This document shows, piece by piece, positions 1-4,700 of a stretch of 6,901 bases of DNA. The translations under genes and the position numbers were made by a program. Source of the stretch: an uncultured bacterium (GTDB lineage Bacteria > Bacteroidota > Bacteroidia > Bacteroidales > Bacteroidaceae); contig CALZMB010000124.1 of assembly GCA_945788485.1 (NCBI GenBank), positions 1 to 6,901 of the forward strand, given 5' to 3'. Positions within the stretch are counted from its first letter, which is position 1. Every line of letters begins with the position of its first letter. The notes below the pieces were generated by a model. That model was not told the origin of the DNA, made no database searches, and worked only from the letters and a program-made list of their open reading frames with translations.

Positions 1-1
1 C

Positions 2-34
2 ACCAAGGAAATTGCAAAGATTGTGATACGATAG
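2..34 (+). CDS. C-terminal end of an unidentified + strand protein (5' part outside window)
   Basis: Reading from base 2, ten codons give TKEIAKIVIR followed by a TAG stop at 32-34. The reason to believe this frame is the context: it ends shortly before a run of three + strand terminator hairpins (from 123), which implies a + strand gene arriving from the left. The tail ending in a basic/hydrophobic KIVIR resembles the last strand of type IX secretion C-terminal sorting domains of Bacteroidetes, which often finish in K-[IV]-[IV]-[IV]-[KR]. Ten residues are far too few to identify the protein, and frame 1 is also open across this stretch, so the call is tentative. Confidence 0.35.
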   Translation, partial: TKEIAKIVIR

Positions 35-120
35 GGTGGGGCGCACGTCTCAATACAACAAATATCTCTCATCGAGGACAACTCAATACATTGATATTTT
101 TGCTTTTGAAGAGGTTTTAC

Positions 121-155
121 AGAAGTGTGGTTGGTATTTCCAGCCACACTTTTTT
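121..155 (+). terminator. Intrinsic terminator 1 (+ strand)
   Basis: A 12-bp stem pairs 123-134 with 140-151 (one G-T wobble at 131/143) around the 5-nt loop TATTT, and a T-run covers 150-155. On the minus strand the hairpin is followed by CTGTAAAACC, which is not a U-tract, so it should act only on rightward transcripts. It most likely ends the gene whose last codon is at 34. Confidence 0.75.
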
Positions 156-170
156 CTTGCCTCTGAGAGC

Positions 171-242
171 AAAAAAAACAGCTAAAAACGACATATCCGG
201 GACAAGCGACGATGTTTTGCTTTTCCCGGATATGTCTTTTTT
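171..242. terminator. Bidirectional intrinsic terminator 2 between converging transcription units
   Basis: A perfect 13-bp stem pairs GACATATCCGGGA (190-202) with its complement (224-236). AAGC/GCTT can also pair inside the 21-nt loop. Rightward transcripts end in six Ts at 237-242. Leftward transcripts run into GTTTTT and then, after AGCTG, eight more Ts (complement of A171-178). It therefore fits as the shared terminator of the upstream + strand gene and of the minus strand deoC end of the operon. It is the strongest hairpin in this convergent region. Confidence 0.8.
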
Positions 243-259
243 GATTTCCGAAAACGTTC

Positions 260-286
260 ACCACATTCCTGAGAATGTGGTTTTTT
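260..286 (+). terminator. Intrinsic terminator 3 (+ strand)
   Basis: A 9-bp stem pairs ACCACATTC (260-268) with GAATGTGGT (273-281) around the tetraloop CTGA, and a T-run covers 281-286. On the minus strand it lies just after the deoC stop but is followed by GAACGTTTTC, so it would be at best a weak terminator there. As a rightward terminator it is a third safeguard against read-through into deoC. Confidence 0.65.
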
Positions 287-309
287 GTTGTCTGTCAGTG
301 TGCAGCGGG

Positions 310-1197
310 TCAGAAATATTTCACTTCTTCGCCCAGCAGTTCGCTCATGATGAGGTTTGTCAGCCGTGATGTGCCGTAGCGCAGATACTTGTTGTTGAGC
401 CATTCCTCGCCCAGCACCTCTTTCACGATGGTGTAATATACGACCGCGTCGCGCACAGTGTTGATGCCTCCGGCGGGCTTCAGTCCGATGCGGATGCCAG
501 TCTTCTGGAAGTATTCTTTTATCGCCTGACACATGATGTAGGCGGCTTCTGGCGTAGCGCTGACCTTCTCTTTTCCGGTGCTTGTCTTTATGAAATCCGC
601 CCCGGAATACATCGCGAGCATAGCCGCGAGCTTTATGTCCTTGCCGTTTCTGAGACATCCGGTTTCGAGAATCACTTTCAGGATTCTGTCCCGGCACGCT
701 TCTTTCAGTTCGGTGATTTCCTCTACTACGCTCTCGTAGTCTTCGTCAAGGAATCTGCCTACGGAGAGCACGATGTCAATGTCTGTCGCTCCGTCAGCCA
801 CAGCGAGTGATGTTTCAGCCACTTTCACCTCCAATCGCGCCTGAGACGATGGGAATGAGCCGCTTACGCAAGTCAGTCCGGTGCCTTCGACAGTCAGTGT
901 GTTCTTCACCGCCTCTGCGAAGCACGGATAAACGCAAATAGTGGCGAAAGCCGGCAGTTGCGGATACTCGTCCTCCATGCGGTTCACCTTCTCTGTCATT
1001 GCGATTACAGAGCGTTCGCAATCAGTGTTTTTCAGCGTTGTCAGTTCGATTCCGCTCATGATGGTCTTATAGACCTCTTTGGTCATGTTCTCTTCGAGAT
1101 GCGCGTCGAGCAGCTCTTTCACTTCCTTGGCAACCGCTGTGTCGTCAACATTGAAATCATACATGCTGATGACTTCCTCAATCTTGTTTTTTGTCAT
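310..1197 (-). CDS. deoC: Deoxyribose-phosphate aldolase (class I DERA)
   Basis: This 295-aa cytoplasmic enzyme splits 2-deoxyribose 5-phosphate into glyceraldehyde 3-phosphate and acetaldehyde in deoxynucleoside catabolism. The class I Schiff-base lysine is K204 in FIKTSTGK. Aligned by eye with E. coli DERA, D141 in DIDIVL matches D102 and K240 in GLKPAGGI matches K201, so the catalytic set looks complete. The fold continues through the GTS phosphate-binding segment near 275. It is longer than the 259-aa E. coli protein because of an N-terminal extension of roughly 35 residues, which is usual in Bacteroidales forms as far as I recall. The start at 1197 gives MTKNKIEEV; M12 is an alternative. 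No Shine-Dalgarno is visible. It is the last gene of the minus strand series, 56 nt after dtd, and faces the bidirectional terminator. Confidence 0.95.
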   Translation of the reverse strand: MTKNKIEEVISMYDFNVDDTAVAKEVKELLDAHLEENMTKEVYKTIMSGIELTTLKNTDCERSVIAMTEKVNRMEDEYPQLPAFATICVYPCFAEAVKNTLTVEGTGLTCVSGSFPSSQARLEVKVAETSLAVADGATDIDIVLSVGRFLDEDYESVVEEITELKEACRDRILKVILETGCLRNGKDIKLAAMLAMYSGADFIKTSTGKEKVSATPEAAYIMCQAIKEYFQKTGIRIGLKPAGGINTVRDAVVYYTIVKEVLGEEWLNNKYLRYGTSRLTNLIMSELLGEEVKYF

Positions 1198-1253
1198 GAT
1201 ATGAATGTTTTTTTAGTGTGATTCACGTTTATTATCTGTTTTTGCTCACTTAG

Positions 1254-1736
1254 TTATTCTCTGTTCTTGCTGTCGATGATGATCGTGACCGGTCCATCGT
1301 TGAGCAGCTCCACTTTCATGTCAGCTCCGAACACTCCCCGCGCTACGTTTTTGCCCAGTGCTGCTTCCATTTTTGTGCAGAATGATTCGTATAGCGGCAC
1401 CGATATGTCGTGTCCGGCAGCTCTGTACCATGACGGTCTGTTGCCTTTCTTTGTGCTTGCGAACAGCGTGAACTGGCTGATGACCATGCACTCGCCGTCG
1501 ATATCCTTCACTGAAAGGTTCATAATTCCGTTCTCGTCGTCGAAAATCCGCATGGCTGATGCCTTGCCCACAAGCCAGTCGATGTCCGCTTCTGCGTCGG
1601 TTTCTTCGATTCCTACGAGTATCATAAGCCCCGTTCCGATATTCTCATGATGTTTGAGACGGCTTTCGTCGTATTCGAAGCCCTCGTCATAGACCTTCAC
1701 GGATGCTTTTTTCACACGTTGTATTACAAGTCTCAT
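1254..1736 (-). CDS. dtd: D-aminoacyl-tRNA deacylase
   Basis: This 160-aa homodimeric-type editing enzyme hydrolyses D-amino acids (and mischarged glycine) from tRNA in the cytoplasm, preventing their entry into translation. The N-terminus MRLVIQRVKKASV is typical of the family. Both signature motifs are present: SQFTLFA at 87-93 with the conserved threonine T90, and NDGPVT at 146-151 carrying the Gly-Pro that confers chiral selectivity. A segment rich in Asp/Glu and His/Lys at about 17-33 makes the protein some 10-15 residues longer than the usual 145-150 aa. The start lies only 12 nt after the uvrC stop, so co-transcription and probably translational coupling are expected. No Shine-Dalgarno is visible. 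Confidence 0.95.
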   Translation of the reverse strand: MRLVIQRVKKASVKVYDEGFEYDESRLKHHENIGTGLMILVGIEETDAEADIDWLVGKASAMRIFDDENGIMNLSVKDIDGECMVISQFTLFASTKKGNRPSWYRAAGHDISVPLYESFCTKMEAALGKNVARGVFGADMKVELLNDGPVTIIIDSKNRE

Positions 1737-1748
1737 GTCTGTTTTCTG

Positions 1749-3605
1749 TTATTTTTGTTCTGTAGATTCTTTCTCGCCGTCGTTGAGAGCGTGCCATACG
1801 ATGCGTGCCTTCGCCTCGCCTACGACGGCGGCGAGGTCAGCGATGCTCTGTTCGCGTATTCTCTTGACTGATTTGAACGCTTTCAGCAGGGCGTCCGCCG
1901 TCTTTTCGCCTATGCCTTTAATGCTGTTCAGCTCGCTTTCGAGCGCCCTTTTTGAGCGTTTCTCCCTGTGGAAACTGATGGCGTAGCGGTGTACTTCGTC
2001 TTGCAGTTGCGTGAGTACATGGAATAGCTCGCTGTCTGTCTTCAGCTGCACTGTCTGCGGCGGGAATCCGTATAGCAGTTCGTTTGTCCTGTGGCGGTTG
2101 TCTTTCGCCAGTCCGGCGATGGGGATATTCAGATGCAGGCGGTCTTCTATGACCTCTCTGACGGAGTTCATCTGGCCTATTCCTCCGTCGCATACGATGA
2201 GGTCGGGCAGGGGTTGTCCCTCTTCGGTCATGCGGCTGTAGCGTCGCATGACGATTTCCTGCATCGAGGCGTAGTCGTCCGGTCCTTCCACGGTCTTGAT
2301 GGTGTAGCGGCGGTAGTCTTTTTTCGATGGTTTCATCTTCTTGAAGACGACACATCCCGCCACGGCATCCGCCCCCTGTATGTTGGAGTTGTCGAACGCC
2401 TCGATGTGCATGGGCAGCGACGGCAGTTGCAGCTTCTCTTTCAGTTCTCGCATGAGGCGTGTCGCGCGCTGCTCCGGGTTTAGTTTCTCCGCCTGTTTCA
2501 GTCGGTCAACGCGGTACTGTTTGCAGTTCATGAGCGAGAGTTCGAGGAGGTGCGCCTTGTCTCCTCTCTGCGGTACGAACAGCTCGGCTCCCGGTATGTC
2601 CCAGTCCGGTTTCTCGGGCACGATAATCTCTTTTGCCTCCGACGCGAAGCGTTCTCTGATTTCCAGAATAGCGTTGACGAGCAGCTCGTCGGTCGATTCG
2701 TCGAGCTTACGTTTATATTCGAAGGTGAACGACTGGTTTATCTGCCCGTTTTTCACGTGCATATAGTTGACATATACGTTGTTTGCGGTGTCGTCGGGCA
2801 GGCAAGAGAAGACATCGACATCCGTGACGGTGTAGCTTACGACCTCGCTTTTCGCGCAGAATTGTTCTACGAGTGCGTGCTGCTCTTTCAGCCTCTGCGC
2901 GTCTTCGAAGCGCAGTTCGTCGGCAGCTTTCATCATCTCTTCCCAGATATGTTTCAGCAGAATGCGTGTGTTGCCTCTCAACACCTCTCTCGCCGCCGTG
3001 ATGTTTTCGAGATAGTTCTCTTTCGACTGTTGCGCTATGCAGCACCCTCCGCAGTTTTTGAGGTGGTATTCGAGGCACGGCTTGTGTTTCCCTTCCGCCA
3101 CCGACTGCTCTGTCATACGAATGTTGCAGGGCCTCGGACGGTAGATTTTCTTTATGAAATTCAGCACGGCGTACATCGAGCCGAGATGCGAGTACGGTCC
3201 GAAGAACTGCCCTCCTCGTTTGTTTATCTGCCTTGTGGGGAAGATTCTCGGGTACGGTTCGTTAGTGATGCAGATGCTGGGGTAGGTCTTTCCGTCTTTC
3301 AGCAGGACGTTGTATCTGGGCGAATATTTCTTTATGAGCGCGTTTTCGAGCAGCAGCGCGTCCTCTTCAGTGTTCACCACGGTGTATGTGATGTCCATTA
3401 TCTTCGAGACGAGCACTTTTGTCTTGAATCTGTCCACCTCTTTATGGAAATATGAAGCGACACGTTTTTTCAAGCTCTTCGCCTTCCCGACATATATTAT
3501 AGTATGCTCGTCGTCGTAGAACTGGTAGCTGCCCGGTTTGTCGGGCATGTTGAGCACGATGTTCTTCATGCGTGCTATGCGTTCTTCGTCTTCCTTTTTT
3601 GTCAT
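1749..3605 (-). CDS. uvrC: Excinuclease ABC subunit C (nucleotide excision repair nuclease)
   Basis: UvrC makes the 3' and 5' incisions around a lesion held by UvrB. Starting at ATG 3605 (MTKKEDEERIARMKNIV) it is 618 aa, the usual family length. Domains: GIY-YIG nuclease at about 20-100 (GSY 25-27, YVG 38-40); a cysteine cluster (C160, C177, C185, C188/C189) at the place of the reported Fe-S site; a UVR/UvrB-binding helix pair at about 216-251; an RNase H-like nuclease with D405 (FDNSNIQG), D473 (VCDGG) and H539 (DEVHRYAI); and a helix-hairpin-helix region at about 557-605. The frame stays open to an ATG at 3770, but those extra 55 codons cross a parS site and a hairpin and do not resemble UvrC, so they are probably leader. 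ATG 3569 is another possible start. It sits 303 nt after apt and 12 nt before dtd. Confidence 0.95.
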   Translation of the reverse strand: MTKKEDEERIARMKNIVLNMPDKPGSYQFYDDEHTIIYVGKAKSLKKRVASYFHKEVDRFKTKVLVSKIMDITYTVVNTEEDALLLENALIKKYSPRYNVLLKDGKTYPSICITNEPYPRIFPTRQINKRGGQFFGPYSHLGSMYAVLNFIKKIYRPRPCNIRMTEQSVAEGKHKPCLEYHLKNCGGCCIAQQSKENYLENITAAREVLRGNTRILLKHIWEEMMKAADELRFEDAQRLKEQHALVEQFCAKSEVVSYTVTDVDVFSCLPDDTANNVYVNYMHVKNGQINQSFTFEYKRKLDESTDELLVNAILEIRERFASEAKEIIVPEKPDWDIPGAELFVPQRGDKAHLLELSLMNCKQYRVDRLKQAEKLNPEQRATRLMRELKEKLQLPSLPMHIEAFDNSNIQGADAVAGCVVFKKMKPSKKDYRRYTIKTVEGPDDYASMQEIVMRRYSRMTEEGQPLPDLIVCDGGIGQMNSVREVIEDRLHLNIPIAGLAKDNRHRTNELLYGFPPQTVQLKTDSELFHVLTQLQDEVHRYAISFHREKRSKRALESELNSIKGIGEKTADALLKAFKSVKRIREQSIADLAAVVGEAKARIVWHALNDGEKESTEQK

Positions 3606-3653
3606 TTGCGAGAGTTTGTTTTGTCCTGCCGGCTGTCTTGCCTTCATCCTCAT

Positions 3654-3680
3654 GCCATGTTCAACACATGGCTTTTTTTT
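3654..3680 (+). terminator. Terminator-like hairpin in the uvrC leader, oriented antisense to uvrC
   Basis: A 7-bp stem pairs GCCATGT (3654-3660) with ACATGGC (3666-3672) around TCAAC and is followed by eight Ts (3673-3680). In the + direction this is a classic intrinsic terminator shape. In the minus direction the same hairpin is preceded by eight As and has no U-tract, so it would not stop uvrC mRNA but would form a small stem-loop about 50 nt upstream of the chosen start. A role in ending antisense transcripts is inference. Confidence 0.45.
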
Positions 3681-3708
3681 GTTGCATCCGCAACCACTTC
3701 CATCCCTT

Positions 3709-3717
3709 TGTTTCACG
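3709..3717. repeat. Half-parS-like arm adjacent to parS
   Basis: TGTTTCACG at 3709-3717 is the exact inverted complement of the right half (3737-3745) of the neighbouring parS, with 19 nt between the arms. The sequence after it (CGG) departs from the parS consensus, so this is a half-site at best. It could extend ParB contacts or simply give the DNA or RNA a 9-bp hairpin. This is what the sequence shows; function is inference. Confidence 0.5.
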
Positions 3718-3729
3718 CGGGTATATATA

Positions 3730-3745
3730 TGTTCCACGTGAAACA
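3730..3745. other. parS: parS site 1 (ParB-binding chromosomal centromere)
   Basis: TGTTCCACGTGAAACA matches the bacterial chromosomal parS consensus TGTTNCACGTGAAACA at every position. parS is where the CTP-dependent clamp ParB loads before spreading, to organise and segregate origin-proximal DNA. A chance match to 15 fixed bases in a window this size has an expected count of about 1e-5 (my arithmetic). It lies in the apt-uvrC gap, 125 nt upstream of the proposed uvrC start, preceded by an alternating AT run (TATATATA). No parB is present here to act on it, so ParB must be encoded elsewhere. Confidence 0.88.
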
Positions 3746-3776
3746 TTTTACTTTGTTTTTCAGTTTCCACACCCTG

Positions 3777-3891
3777 TTTTCCAACATTGACTATCTTGGC
3801 TTGTCACTTTGACTATTTAGGCTTGTCACTTTGACTATCTTGCCTTGTAAGATTGACTATTTTGCGAGCCAAGAAAGTCGATGTTGGAAAA
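3777..3891. repeat. Long imperfect inverted repeat enclosing direct repeats
   Basis: The 28-nt arm 3777-3804 can pair with 3864-3891: one A-A mismatch (3793/3875), a few G-T wobbles and otherwise Watson-Crick pairs, including TTTTCCAACAT against ATGTTGGAAAA at the outer end. The loop is 59 nt. Neither strand has a T-run after the outer arm, so a terminator is unlikely. It lies in the apt-uvrC gap, with its outer edge only 17 nt from the apt stop and 31 nt from parS site 1. It may be a cruciform-forming site, an mRNA processing or stabilising structure, or the remnant of a small inverted-repeat element. Confidence 0.75.
3787..3874. repeat. Four degenerate 22-bp direct repeats
   Basis: Units at 3787-3808, 3809-3830, 3831-3852 and 3853-3874 all begin with TTGACTAT. 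Units 1 and 2 differ at two positions (TATCTTGG versus TATTTAGG) and share GGCTTGTCACT; unit 3 has GCCTTGTAAGA; unit 4 is the most diverged and forms part of the right arm of the inverted repeat. The period is not a multiple of three and no reading frame on either strand explains it. About two helical turns per unit would put repeated contacts on one face of the DNA. Lying about 40 bp from parS, the array is iteron-like in form, but no function is established. Confidence 0.8.
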
Positions 3892-3908
3892 TGGGGCAGG
3901 GCGGATTG

Positions 3909-4439
3909 TCAGATTGTGATGAGAGTGGAGATTTCGGTGTCTTTTTCAAACATCTCCCTTCCATGCAGACCTTCGATGGTGAGTTCGATGATGAAATTGA
4001 TATAGACCTTCTTCGGGTGGAATTTCTGCACGAGGTCGTATGCGGCGCGCATGCTGCCACCCGTTGCGAGCAAATCGTCGTGAATGAGCACCACGTCGTC
4101 TTCTGTGATAGAATCCTTGTGAATTTCGATGGTGTCTTCGCCATATTCTTTGGTGTAAGACTGCTTGACGGTTTCTGCGGGAAGTTTCCCCGGTTTTCTG
4201 CACATGACGACGCCGGCTCCGAGTTCTGCGGCAACGACTCCTGCGAGCATGAAACCTCTTGATTCTATTCCCACGACTTTTGTGATGCCTTTGTCTTTGT
4301 ATATCTCCACGATTTCATCGCGCATGATACGGAGACATTCGGCGTTTTTGAAAAGAGTAGTCACGTCCTGGAACTGTATGCCTTTGATGGGGAAGTCCGG
4401 GATGCATCTCAGGTTTTTGAGAAGGGTAGGGTTGTTCAT
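3909..4439 (-). CDS. apt: Adenine phosphoribosyltransferase
   Basis: This 176-aa cytoplasmic enzyme makes AMP and pyrophosphate from adenine and PRPP in purine salvage. The type I phosphoribosyltransferase PRPP-binding motif is clear at 117-130 (VLIHDDLLATGGSM). The N-terminal base-side segment RCIPDFPIKGIQFQD (11-25), the GIESRGF motif (57-63), RKPGKLP (81-87) and the flexible-loop YTKEYG (95-100) are all typical of Apt. The length is normal and the gene intact. The start at 4439 gives MNNPTLLKNL; the upstream region is A-rich on the sense strand with no Shine-Dalgarno. No Bacteroidetes -7 motif is visible in the 261-nt gap behind mnmG, so it is probably transcribed with mnmG. It is bracketed by two inverted parS sites. 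Confidence 0.96.
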   Translation of the reverse strand: MNNPTLLKNLRCIPDFPIKGIQFQDVTTLFKNAECLRIMRDEIVEIYKDKGITKVVGIESRGFMLAGVVAAELGAGVVMCRKPGKLPAETVKQSYTKEYGEDTIEIHKDSITEDDVVLIHDDLLATGGSMRAAYDLVQKFHPKKVYINFIIELTIEGLHGREMFEKDTEISTLITI

Positions 4440-4493
4440 AGATTTTGTTTGTTATGATAAGTTTGTTATGTCTAATTGTTCATAGTTTTGTTT
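4432..4493 (-). repeat. Imperfect duplication of the apt start region
   Basis: The sequence around the apt start codon (4432-4450) recurs upstream at 4476-4493 with a single-base deletion: both copies read AACAAAA(T)CTATGAACAA on the minus strand. The upstream copy gives a decoy ATG (4483-4481) that opens only ATG AAC AAT TAG. Between the copies, GTTTGTTATG is also repeated directly (4447-4456 and 4461-4470). This looks like local slippage or duplication. A role for the three-codon frame as a leader is possible but unsupported. Confidence 0.6.
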
Positions 4494-4529
4494 CGGTCGG
4501 CGTTTCCGCATCTGCATACAGCATTTCTC

Positions 4530-4548
4530 CACGGTTTCATCGTGGAAT
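4530..4548. other. Hairpin and degenerate parS-like sequence
   Basis: CCACG (4529-4533) pairs with CGTGG (4541-4545) as a small hairpin with a flanking T-A pair. The segment GTTTCATCGTGGAA (4534-4547) equals the parS core GTTTCACGTGGAA with one T inserted at the centre, so it could be a decayed parS. The inserted base breaks the symmetry that ParB dimers need, and I do not claim that it binds. Confidence 0.25.
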
Positions 4549-4592
4549 TGTTTTTATGTTCCTTGTTTTGTTTCAGTTACTTATCGTGATAT

Positions 4593-4608
4593 TGTTTCAC
4601 GTGGAACA
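4593..4608. other. parS: parS site 2 (ParB-binding chromosomal centromere)
   Basis: TGTTTCACGTGGAACA is the exact reverse complement of parS site 1 and again matches the consensus at all fixed positions; with flanks, 18 bp are shared (A-TGTTCCACGTGAAACA plus the next base on one side only partly conserved). It lies in the mnmG-apt gap, 93 nt after the mnmG stop and 153 nt before the apt start. Two consensus sites less than 1 kb apart and in opposite orientation are typical of an origin-proximal parS cluster. Confidence 0.88.
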
Positions 4609-4642
4609 TCTGTTTCTGTTTATGTTTCATGGTTTGATTTCT

Positions 4643-4677
4643 GCCCATTTCTCCGATTCTTTTCCGTTGAAATGGGC
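4643..4677. other. Stem-loop 24 nt after the mnmG stop
   Basis: GCCCATTTC (4643-4651) and GAAATGGGC (4669-4677) form a perfect 9-bp stem with a 17-nt loop. On the minus strand it lies just past the mnmG stop, but the following bases (AGAAATCAAACC) are not a U-tract, so a standard intrinsic terminator is unlikely. It may mark the 3' end of mnmG mRNA by protection or processing, or act as a weak attenuator in front of apt. The palindrome CCGTCAGACGG at 4686-4696 adds further structure. Confidence 0.55.
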
Positions 4678-4700
4678 GTACAGAACCGTCAGACGGATGT

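Noticed and set aside
49..90. Direct repeat CTCAATACA at 49-57 and 82-90
   Set aside because: Only 9 bp and AT-rich, with no further similarity around it; too short to support a feature.
91..369. 92-codon open frame on the + strand starting with TTG
   Set aside because: It crosses three terminator hairpins and runs into the end of deoC. Its composition (Phe-rich from T-runs) reflects the terminators rather than a protein.
182..697. 171-codon open frame on the minus strand overlapping deoC
   Set aside because: It is out of frame with the clear DeoC protein, is rich in Arg/His as expected of a shifted frame, and runs through the terminator hairpins.
2550..3455. 301-codon open frame on the + strand
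   Set aside because: It lies wholly antisense to uvrC, whose domains and catalytic residues are unmistakable. The product has no recognisable motif and reflects the codon bias of the opposite strand.
3777..3891. CRISPR array
   Set aside because: The repeats are contiguous 22-bp units without spacers and are degenerate; there are no cas genes.
3777..3891. Rho-independent terminator after apt
   Set aside because: The stem is long, but the minus strand sequence after it is CAGGGTG with no U-tract, and the loop is 59 nt.
3606..4700. Replication origin (oriC) in the parS region
   Set aside because: I saw no DnaA box (TTATCCACA or its complement) and no dnaA or dnaN gene. parS only suggests that the origin is in the same part of the chromosome.
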